Assembly (NCBI RefSeq): GCF_000224145.3 | Contig: NC_020179.2 | Coordinates: 2,620,125-2,684,124 of the forward strand | Length of the DNA stretch: 64,000 nt | Source of the DNA: Ciona intestinalis | Taxonomy: Eukaryota > Chordata > Ascidiacea > Phlebobranchia > Cionidae | Direction: 5' to 3' | Shown: one piece after another, positions 56,901 through 64,000 of the stretch | Position numbering within the stretch: the stretch's first letter is position 1 | How the letters are laid out: each line of letters starts with the position of its first letter | Translations under genes and position numbers: made by a program | The notes under the pieces: model-generated | The model's database searches: none | Told to the model about the DNA's origin: nothing | Seen by the model: the letters and a program-made list of their open reading frames with translations, nothing else

Positions 56901-59900
56901 TGATAGGTGTATGTGTCCTTGCTCAATGCACTTAACAGGCATTGGTCCAACCCAGTAGTCACTAATGCAGTGCCGGGCCGTTGGTGTCCGGGTAATTGGC
57001 GAACTCTGGTTTAAATATTAGGCTTCATGCCGCGCCACGCTTGTGAAGCGCGCCTTCCTCTGAACCAGAGGTAATGGGTTCAAGGCTCGTCGCTGCTACC
57101 ATTGTGGGCGTATGTGTCCTTGGGCAAGACATGTAACAGTAATTGCTCCCATCCAGTGGTCATTAATCGGTTGTCCAAATTATCAGCCATGTATAATAAA
57201 AAATAAAAAAAACTCCCAAAAAATAATCACCCACAGGCCACAAGGTAACATACTATGTAACTCGTAAGCTGGCACCAGGTGTATGAACACCCGTGTTATA
57301 ACGACTGTCATTTACCAGCCATGCGAGGATAAAGTAAGTTATACTCATTCATTCATTCATTCATTCTTATCCTACTGTATGCCTATATTGTAAACATCAA
57401 CAGTTTATATTGTGTAGCTTTATCTGCATTAAACATTTTCATTCAATTATTTCCTCACAGAAGAGAAAGCTTGTGCATTGCAAGTTGAAGTGATAACAGA
57501 TGAGGAAATGCCAACTTCTGATGTTGTGTCAAGTAAAATAATCAAAGGTATATTATGTGGTGGCTGATTCGACATGGTATAGATTTAAACTACACCAGGT
57601 GTATGTGTATTGCATAGAATTTTCCGTTTATAATGGGGGCTAAAGTTAAAAGTATAAATTATTTAACATTATGAGTGTCTGGGATAATATGTCAGTATGT
57701 CACTCAAACTTTTGAAACACTAGCGACATGTTTTGTACACCAGTTTTGAAAAAAAAAACTATTTTCTCTTGTTGTGCGGAGTTCCTTTTACTTGACCCCA
57801 GACTTTCTTAAAAAAAAAAGAAAAAAATCCTATAAATGCTGTGCTTATTAAATGCCAAACACACCTGAAATAATTTAATCTTATGCTCACTGTCAAACAC
57901 CTACTTTTTGTATCTCAGGCAAGGTGTTGAAGCCACTTAAGTCAGTAAATCCATCTCAAACAAGTTACCAAGGGTTGATAGAATACAAAGAAACCAATGA
58001 AGCAGGTGAACTTTAACTTGATGTTGTAATAGAGTCAGCACTAAACTCCTTAGCCAGCACTATAAGTAGCTCAGTAGCTCTTCTGGCTAGACAATTATTG
58101 TACATACTAGCTCTATTTCGTTACAGTAGCATTTGTTACGTTAGCATTGAAACCATACGTCACAATCGTCGCTATTACTAACTATTCAATGCCACGTGGT
58201 ATATTGCGCAATAATGTTGCAATCACTTTCCATATGTTTATAGTTGTTGTGTAAAGCGTTGTGTATATTATGTTTCCTTCACCTAATATTGCAGTGACTC
58301 TAGTCATTTGTTAGTTTAGTATGATACATAATCTTTACACTGGAACTTAAAATAGGTTTAGGCCTGGTTCTCTACTGATGTTTATATGTTCGCCCAAGTT
58401 TTAACTTTCCATACAGATTGTTCTAATAATGGTTATTCAGTTTTAACAGCACAAATCATTGTGTCAGTAAGCAAATAATTCCAAGGTGATTAATTTTAAA
58501 AAACAAGTGTATTATGCCAGCAACAGTATATATAGGTTAACTCGTTTACATTTTAGTACTGTATCACAATCTATGGATATAATCCTATATCTTGTCACCC
58601 TAGAAGTATCATGAAATATTTAATTTAATAATAAGTTACAGACAGAGTTACGATTCTTGTGCTTAAATGTTTTATAAATTATTTATTGTTTGAATGTTTT
58701 GATTTTTTTCTGTTTGTAGTGGACTTAGATTATATTTTGTAATTTCCAGATGAAACCACGATCAAGACAATCTCATACAGCCCACTTAGTCTTAGTGATA
58801 GGAGAGATTTCATTCAAGTTGGTGACAAAGTGACTTTCCAGGTAACAAATACTTGCATTGTATATATAATAGATGTAGCATTCTTAAATTTAAAGTAAAT
58901 TTGAATTGACAATGTAAAAATGTAGGTAAACTGGTAGTCGTCAAACATAGAGTATCTTTAAACTAATGTAGCGAATGTAATATACTTTAGTGTTACTTGT
59001 TTGTATAGACACCTAACATCAGGGTAAATCTGGTTTGACATTGTTAAAATGTAGTTAAACTCGTAGTTGTCAAACATGGGGAACCTCATTGATTAATGTG
59101 GTGAATGCAAATATGCAATGTAATTTTGCTCTGTTTTTTTGTATAGACGTGTATCAGCAGAGTAAAATCTGCGGTGAAATTGGTTAAATGCAGTTACACT
59201 CGTAGTTGTCAAACATAGGCAACCTCATTGATTAATGTGGTGAATGCAATGTAATTTGGCTCTGTTTTTTTTGTATAGGACATGTATCAGCAGGGTAAAA
59301 TCTGGGGTAACATTGTTAAAATGCAGTTACACAGTCATAAGTCATCAAACCTTAACATAGAAAACCTCATTTATTAATATGGTGAATGCAATATTCTTTA
59401 GCTTGGTCATGGTATAGGCACCTAACAGTAAAACACAAGGCATAGTGTTACTGTCACCTCTGTTGAGTTAACATGTCCCGCCAGAAGACTAATGCTATGC
59501 ATATAACTGTACATACGCACTGCAGTCTGTTGTTCCCCTTAAACAATATATAGTACATTTGTACATGACATGTGGCACCAATGACTGTATGTAACTCACT
59601 AACTCAAGCTAGTTATTACCAAACGTTTCATATGCGTAAACGTAACACACCCCACGTTTCAAACATATCATATTTATGTGTTTCATCCTCAACACTACTT
59701 TTGGACCTGGTTTGTTTTAGTTATACACCCAAATATATGAAAATATTGTACATTTCAAAGTATTAATATAAGCATATGGGCTGTTGCGTATGCGTTAAAA
59801 CGTAATTTCATTAAAAATAGTAATTTAATTGAATGTTATGATGATGAGCATTAGTGTTGCATCATAGCACTTGTTATTGTTTGTAGACTAATGTTATTGT

Positions 59901-61563
59901 TATGTTGTTATTGTGTTTATTGTTTACTTCAGTTAATTTTACTATTATTGTACACAGGTCAGCACAGACATTAACAGCAACTGCCAAAGAGCTGCTAATG
60001 TGAATGTGAATCGTGAAACTGTCAAAGCTACAGTGGACAGCATTAAAGGAGAGGTAATATCACAAAGATACATTATTTTATAAAATTATTAAAGTTTATA
60101 ATGGACAACTGCTATAACATTGGGTAAATACTTTACAGTTACTGTAACTGCTGAAAATAAGCTTTTCAAAATTACAACTAAACCGCTAAAAATGGACTTT
60201 ACAAAATTACATCTAAATCTACAAAAAATTGACTTTACAAAATTACAACTAAGACTGCTTAAAATAAACTTTACAAAATTACATCTAAAACTGCTAAAAA
60301 TAAACTTTACAAAATTACATCTAAAACTGCTAAAAATGGACTTTACAAAATTACAACCAAGACTGCTAAAAATGGACTTTACGAAATTACAACCAAGACT
60401 GCTAAAAATACGAACTTGGGAAACTCTCTTGTTATTTTTGAAAAGTTGCATTTTCTGGAAAAAAAGTTTCCCGAAATAATTTTTTTTAAATGTTACATTT
60501 TCAGTTCGGTTTCATAAACTACGAGGTAAAGGGTGGAGATACCACTGGGGGCAGCGGTAAGCTATTTTTCCACATGTCTGAGGTGCGTGATGCAACTCAA
60601 CAAATAACTGCTGGTTCTACAGTAGAATTCTCAGTCATATACAACCAAAGAAGCGGTAAGTAAAAAGAAAACCTCTATATAGTAGGGTGGGAAAGATAGG
60701 ACACCCTTTCATTCTGTTTTCTCGTCCCATTTAGTAGTATAAAGAACATTAAAAGAATTATAAAACCGTATCCTCACATAACTTACGTCACCCATAGACT
60801 GTTGTTAATTGTTTAAAACACGATCAGAATAATGGATATTATTGCTAAAAGAGTCACATCTTACCCTTTGATATTACGTTTACTTTTACCATGTAGCCAA
60901 CTCTCAGTATACATACAAGGTCTTTTGTGTATTGTAAGATCTTAACCATATGAAATAGAAATTGCCTACTTTTTGTTAGCACGCCTGTTTTTTGTTTAAC
61001 AGCCTGCCTGTAGCTTGGGGGAAAGTGAATAAAACAGAACACCAGTTATAACTACTGTTGTTGACTCACCATATAACACGAATAGTTGCATTTGTTCATT
61101 CATATTTATATAACACCTGATCATGCATTTAATCCACCACAGGCAAGTTCTCTGCATCTAAAGTTCGACTTGCAGAAGCGCAACCAAAACAACAAAGACC
61201 CGAACGCTTACGACTACGCAGCACTTGTGAAACCACTGGACCAACTGTGTCTGTGTTGCGCCAACCAAGGGGTCCCACTGAAAACACAACGGTTTGTTTT
61301 GCATCATTGTTAATTTTTATTGTACTGTACTAGAGGTTAAGCATATTTGCTTGTAGTAAATAATTGCTTCTGATCTACGTTATGTTTTGTACACTTATGG
61401 TACATGAAGGTCTCGTAGGGGTAGTTAACAGTATTGCTTAGTTGGCATTCACGTCCTGTTGATGTAATAACATAATACTCAAACCTGTGATTTTGCCCAC
61501 CAGGGATTTGCTGTAGTGCGTCACACAGAAGCAGATGATAGTCAGGAAACAGAGAATGCATAA
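44983..61563 (+). CDS. CSDE1: CSDE1/UNR, cold-shock-domain RNA-binding protein (1110 aa)
   Basis: Exons: (44907)44983-44990, 45211-45326, 46157-46230, 46301-46402, 46772-47033, 47526-47815, 48691-48791, 49180-49306, 50302-50388, 50865-50999, 51391-51600, 51857-51964, 52669-52835, 53981-54106, 54395-54563, 54828-54999, 55532-55613, 56098-56194, 56523-56700, 57461-57547, 57919-58005, 58750-58841, 59958-60053, 60505-60655, 61143-61291, 61504-61563. All phases fit; 3333 nt. It is a cytoplasmic single-stranded-RNA binder controlling translation and mRNA decay. Canonical CSDs start near 147, 339, 541, 812 and 981, each with FGFI/YGFI and FFH motifs. Four degenerate CSDs alternate with them. [20 protein letters not shown] matches human CSDE1, and VLRQPRGP marks the C-terminal SUZ-C-like motif. 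The ~146-residue Ser/Gln-rich N-terminus is much longer than the ~25 residues in human. The ATG at 45218 would remove five residues. Confidence 0.95.
45335..45450 (+). repeat. Dispersed repeat, copy 3 (partial)
   Basis: AACAACTGTTGTT, TTTTCGTT and CGAAGAGACAAATAAAGTTA match 12360-12460. It lies just after CSDE1 exon 45211-45326. Confidence 0.6.
47273..47455. mobile_element. hAT-type MITE relative, one end only
   Basis: GGGGTGCACATTACAGAATA and AGTATTCTAGGATGTCCTAG match an end of the 22876 element. The other end is decayed. Confidence 0.6.
48956..48973. repeat. Poly-A tract
   Basis: About 18 A in a CSDE1 intron. Confidence 0.85.
49414..49588 (+). mobile_element. Cimi-type MITE, right terminus lost
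   Basis: AATAGTAGGGTGGGGGGAGA left end and full interior to GTACTAAAGGTATTTTTT, where the match stops. Confidence 0.8.
49884..50245. repeat. Tandem repeat, ~120-bp unit, three copies
   Basis: TTTTTACCCCTAGCGTGTTT recurs at about 49906, 50026 and (CCTGGTATG variant) 50143. Each is followed by TGTTGTTTT-CTGC-AATTCC and TTAATTAATCTGAT. It sits in the CSDE1 intron before the exon at 50302. Confidence 0.85.
51165..51308 (+). mobile_element. SINE 3' part
   Basis: GGTAACTCGTAAGCTGGCAC, GAGGTGTATGAA and GAGGATAAAGTAAGTTACAT with a CATT run at the end. The head is absent. Confidence 0.75.
52114..52310 (+). mobile_element. Cimi-type MITE in CSDE1 intron
   Basis: TATAGTAGGATCGCGAAAGA left end, GGTGTCCTGTCTTCCCCCAT right end. 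Confidence 0.85.
52996..53064. repeat. Direct duplication, ~36-bp unit, two copies
   Basis: ACTTACAAAATAAAGGTCAT plus GTATTTTTGGCC occurs twice in succession in a CSDE1 intron. Confidence 0.85.
53740..53930 (-). mobile_element. Cimi-type MITE in CSDE1 intron
   Basis: TATAGAGTGGGGTGGGGGAA left end, GGTGTCCCTTCTTCCCCCAC right end. It ends about 50 bp before the exon at 53981. One frame is open almost throughout. Confidence 0.9.
54118..54330 (-). mobile_element. tRNA-derived SINE, inverted, head missing
   Basis: CTTAATCCTCGCGTGGCCGG at the left through CCATTAGTGACCACTGGGTT and TAAGTGTCTTGC at the right. It fills the short intron between CSDE1 exons 53981-54106 and 54395-54563. Confidence 0.8.
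54640..54779 (+). mobile_element. Cimi-type MITE, left terminus lost
   Basis: Begins inside the element (TAGTAAACAAAAACATTGAA) and runs to the right terminus GTGTCCCACCTTTCCCACCC-TACTATA, next to a (TA)n run. Confidence 0.8.
55080..55335. repeat. Degenerate AT-rich tandem repeat
   Basis: TATATTGGTTAAAAATAT-CTAT-ATTA units recur irregularly about six times in a CSDE1 intron. Confidence 0.5.
55930..56045 (+). mobile_element. SINE 3' part
   Basis: ATGGTAACTCGTAAGCTGAC and CCACGCGAGGATAAAACAAG. No head. It ends about 50 bp before the exon at 56098. Confidence 0.7.
56215..56445. repeat. Minisatellite, ~23-bp unit, about ten copies
   Basis: GGGAAACACTGCAGTTTTTG-type units with GTT/TGT linkers recur head to tail in the CSDE1 intron before the exon at 56523. 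The units nearer the left end are more diverged. Confidence 0.9.
56806..56985 (+). mobile_element. SINE-like copy with a different tRNA-like head
   Basis: GGTGCCATGGCTAATTAGTT then box-B-like GGGTTCGATGCCC, followed by the family body in degraded form (TTGGTCCAACCCAGTAGTCA). Confidence 0.6.
57031..57363 (+). mobile_element. tRNA-derived SINE, full length
   Basis: Degraded head (CGCGCCACGCTTGTGAAGCG), box-B-like GGGTTCAAGGCTC, complete body, A-rich link, second block (CTCGTAAGCTGGCACCAGG), tail GAGGATAAAGTAAGTTATAC and a (CATT)n end. It lies 100 bp upstream of the CSDE1 exon at 57461. Confidence 0.85.
58900..59430. repeat. Tandem repeat, ~120-130-bp unit, about four copies
   Basis: The order CAAACATAGG-ACCTCATTGATTAATG, TGGTGAATGCAA, TTTTTGTATAGAC and AGCAGGGTAAAATCTGG-TTAAATGCAGTTACA recurs. 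A single degraded unit also appears near 28345-28400 in a RhoGAP intron. Confidence 0.8.
60145..60415. repeat. Minisatellite, 36-bp unit, about seven copies
   Basis: CTTTACAAAATTACA-CTAA-ACTGCTAAAAAT units recur in the CSDE1 intron between 60053 and 60505. Because 36 is divisible by three, long frames stay open on both strands (12-residue period), but there is no other sign of coding. Confidence 0.9.
60675..60875 (+). mobile_element. Cimi-type MITE in CSDE1 intron
   Basis: TATATAGTAGGGTGGGAAAG left end, decayed right end (GAGTCACATCTTACCCTTTG). It begins about 20 bp after the exon ending at 60655. Confidence 0.85.
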
Positions 61564-62430
61564 ACCAACGACGAAAACATTATTTCTGATTAAAGACCTA
61601 TGATGCTTTGTTTAACTCTACTTGTTTTCTGTTTGGGGAATTCCCCTCTCATTCCACATACCCAGCCATACATCAAACCTTGATATGCAGTTTTTGGATG
61701 CAGTGCACATATTGAAAAGTGACACTTTTTTTCCGTTTTTATTGTTTCAGTTCAAGGCAATTCACTGCTTTTGATTTGTTTTCTATTTTTACTTTCAGGC
61801 GTTGTTCTGTTAAAATGTAAAAAAACGCCGACGCGATTTCGTGTCTGTTTGTCCAAAGCCAAAACATTCCTACAGTTTTAAAGTAACAAGAAAACGCCCG
61901 ATTCCTTATTTTTCCCAATGAAATCAAATCAAAAAATCGGAATAACCAAACTCAAAGCCAGCCCACAATTGTCAACTTTTTAATATCAGTATTTTACACC
62001 TAAGTAACGGCGTCTATTGCGTTCTATTCTCAGTTTTCACTGTGCCTGCACCTCCAATGTGGTTGTGCAAAATGACCCAAATTAGTTACTACAAGCTTAT
62101 GTTCCTGCTGTTTAAATTGCAACTGAATCCCGTCCCAGTTAAAACTACTGCCTGAATCTGTTTCGGGTACGTTTCTGAATGTATCAATTTTGATATTGCA
62201 ATTTTTGTGTCTTTTCTTCGGTGCTAACACGTATGTTCACATGTAGATTTGCGTTAAACACTGTTTCTTTTGCTACCTTGTTGTATATATTTGTTTATAA
62301 TACTACCAACATTTTCAAAGGAAGCCAATTTTTTTCCCTTATTCACTTTGTTATTGACCCCCGTTCATCTTTATAATATATTTTGGGTGTTACGGTTTCA
62401 TTTTGAAATAAAATTGCTGCTTTCAAAATA
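61564..62430 (+). other. CSDE1: CSDE1 3' untranslated region
   Basis: From the stop to the AATAAA at 62407-62412, followed by a TGTGT-rich stretch. It contains a Pumilio-type TGTATATA at 62282-62289. Confidence 0.6.
62407..62412 (+). terminator. CSDE1: Candidate poly(A) signal of CSDE1
   Basis: AATAAA about 0.85 kb after the stop, with a GTGT element about 20 bp downstream. Confidence 0.6.
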
Positions 62431-62511
62431 ATGTGTACAGTTTTAAATTTTAAAGCTACTTTGTTTTAAAGTCTTATAAATAATACAGACCGTGGCTATG
62501 GTAGGGTGGCT

Positions 62512-62545
62512 CATGGCCTACTAAAGATATCTTTAGTAGGCCATG
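62512..62545. repeat. Perfect 34-bp palindrome
   Basis: CATGGCCTACTAAAGAT is followed immediately by its exact reverse complement, with no spacer. GGTGGCT flanks it as a direct repeat on both sides. It lies 100 bp after the CSDE1 poly(A) signal. Confidence 0.95.
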
Positions 62546-63822
62546 GGTGGCTAAAAACAACCCGAAAGCGTAATATAGTATTTAACAATGCAAAGGGTAA
62601 TTTCTTGCTATTTGTTTAAACTTTAAATAGAACTCTTCCTCTAAACATGTGCCGGAGTAAGAACGACGCTTAGTGTAAACGTTTAAAAGTTAAACTATAT
62701 AGTTAGCTGGAACAAATTTGATTAAGATACCTGCAGCAATATTCTAGTGGTACTTAAACTTGTTGTTTTACGAGTTTATTGCTTTTGTAAGCGCCCTAAG
62801 CTAGGATAGGTTTATGTGAACTCATATAACTGTCTGTGGCGTCAATACTTTTAGTTCAGTGTATTACCATACAAGCTGCCAGTAATAAAGTTACCTGCTT
62901 GTATTCGGTCGTACATTTGAGAAGAAGGCAATTTTAAAGTGTTTATCTGTGTTTAGGGTTTATAACACTTGCCTTCTTAGTAGGTCAACTGTTGTTTAAG
63001 TGGGTCAAATGTTTATTAGACAATCTCATTTGTACCTGCTGTATTTTAGATTAAACCAGTACACAAAATCGTATGTAAGGAAAAGGAACCATATCAAATG
63101 TTGGCGTGTTACGTAACTTACATTCATACGAGAAGCGTGTTTCTTATCTTCAGGTTGCTCACGCTTTAACCAGCACGCGTTGATCACGCAGCCGGTGCGT
63201 GATCAAATTGTGTAACTCGCTAGGGCATGCTTTCTTTGTGTTGATTGCGCTGCTATAACACATCAATATCAGGAGTTGTTTTCCAAAACCGCGGGAGAAC
63301 GGTTCAGAAATTAAAAGGCTGGAAAGCGGCAGCACAGGATATCAGTAGAAACTTGCGCAATCGCTGAGTTGTTGTTACGCCTTTCCGTTCCAAAGGTCGC
63401 TTGCCAACACTCGATTTGTTTTATATACAACAAAAACAAGTCAGCTAAACGCAGGGAGGGGTTATTATGCAAGTACTATTTACGTGGCTAGTTATAAAAA
63501 TAACGGGAAAAGTTAGCTGCTTATTTCGTTTTGTGATTCGTGATTCCGTGTTACATAATCGTAACCTATAATGTTAGTCGAATAAATCTCTTTCCGACGG
63601 AGTACAATTCTAGGTAATCTGTGGACAAAAGCATGGATATACTTTTACAGATAAGGCAATAAGTTCATGGTTTGCGTTTAGATGTTAGTGGTTATGCAAG
63701 ATTCTTCGCTGGCACCTATTTTTTTACTTCTGTAATAATAGTAAAATAAGATTATTTTATTCTCGCAGAAAGAGCTGTTTTTAAGAGTTGTGAATAAACT
63801 GTATTGTTATACGTAAACAAAA
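62546..63822 (+). other. Intergenic DNA and upstream region of the right-edge gene
   Basis: No exon recognised before 63823. The GC-richer part from about 63100 probably belongs to the promoter of the following gene. It includes the hairpin described separately. Confidence 0.35.
63180..63206. promoter_or_regulatory. Hairpin-forming dyad upstream of the right-edge gene
   Basis: TTGATCACGCA and its exact complement TGCGTGATCAA are separated by GCCGG. The 11-bp perfect stem with a 5-base loop lies about 620 bp before the ATG at 63823. It could be a dyad protein-binding site. No regulator is implied by the sequence alone. Confidence 0.4.
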
Positions 63823-63949
63823 ATGTCTTGTGTACCAAGTATTAACGCCTATGTTGCCTCCCATTCCCATTCCCAACAAGCCGAAGTCCAGGAAATGACA
63901 GAAACTGTTATTACTCCACCACCCACTTGTCAGCAGCTGAAAGAAAATG
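63823..63949 (+). CDS. First coding exon of an unidentified gene (3' partial, cut by window edge)
   Basis: ATG with a favourable AAA context opens 42 codons plus one base, ending at a clean donor (AAAATG then GTATGTTG). The peptide begins MSCVPSINAYVASHSHSQQ and ends TCQQLKEN. It is Ser/His/Gln-rich with no recognisable domain. Candidate identity cannot be given from this exon alone. Confidence 0.5.
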
Positions 63950-64000
63950 GTATGTTGTCTAATTACTTTGTTTTTAATAGTGGTTAACAATATAAATATA

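Noticed and set aside
56235..57360. CRISPR-like regular repeats
   Set aside because: The ~23-bp units are directly adjacent without unique spacers, and the genome is eukaryotic.
60089..60479. ~120-codon frames on both strands with 12-residue repeats
   Set aside because: They exist only because the 36-bp minisatellite unit is divisible by three. The array sits in a CSDE1 intron and the frames have no similarity or splice context.

Overview
The window looks like nuclear DNA of a tunicate of the genus Ciona (C. intestinalis/robusta type). It is AT-rich. Genes are split into many short exons with GT-AG introns of roughly 200-1000 bp. It is packed with a short inverted-repeat element (TA flanks, termini reading TAGTAGGGTGGGGGAAGATG) and with a tRNA-derived SINE, which I recall as the Ciona families Cimi-1 and Cics-1 (names from memory, not searched). 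All genes found are on the + strand. There are four runs of N: 1928-2209, 4086-4585, 17204-17254 and 22306-22430.

Layout. 1-1.3 kb: the last two coding exons of a diacylglycerol kinase of the zeta/iota type (ankyrin repeats, C-terminal PDZ ligand). 1.3-8.9 kb: repeat-rich intergenic DNA, including a ~0.7 kb near-duplicate on either side of an N gap with a cloning-vector polylinker remnant at the gap edge. 8.97-15.33 kb: a three-exon type II membrane protein of the POFUT1-like protein O-fucosyltransferase family. 15.3-19.1 kb: repeats. 19.13-43.18 kb: a 26-exon RhoGAP gene (SH3, WW repeats, PH, RhoGAP; 1098 codons assembled in frame), an ARHGAP12/27-type regulator of Rho GTPases. Its largest intron (33.36-39.05 kb) holds an intronless second O-fucosyltransferase-like gene on the same strand and, after it, what looks like an alternative first coding exon of the RhoGAP gene. 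44.4-62.4 kb: the Ciona CSDE1 (UNR) gene, 1110 codons, with five canonical and four non-canonical cold-shock domains. 63.8 kb to the edge: the first coding exon of an unidentified gene.

I built the multi-exon models by hand, checking splice sites and reading phase at each junction. All junctions are phase-consistent and the three full-length multi-exon models divide exactly by three. The genes belong to different processes (lipid signalling, protein glycosylation, Rho signalling, RNA-binding translational control), and I see no operon or pathway linking them.

The main points of interest are the nested gene and alternative N-terminal exon in the RhoGAP intron, the pair of divergent POFUT1-like genes with different exon structure, and mobile elements whose target-site duplications and nesting order can be read directly. 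I did not find a defence system, CRISPR array or other novel multi-gene system.
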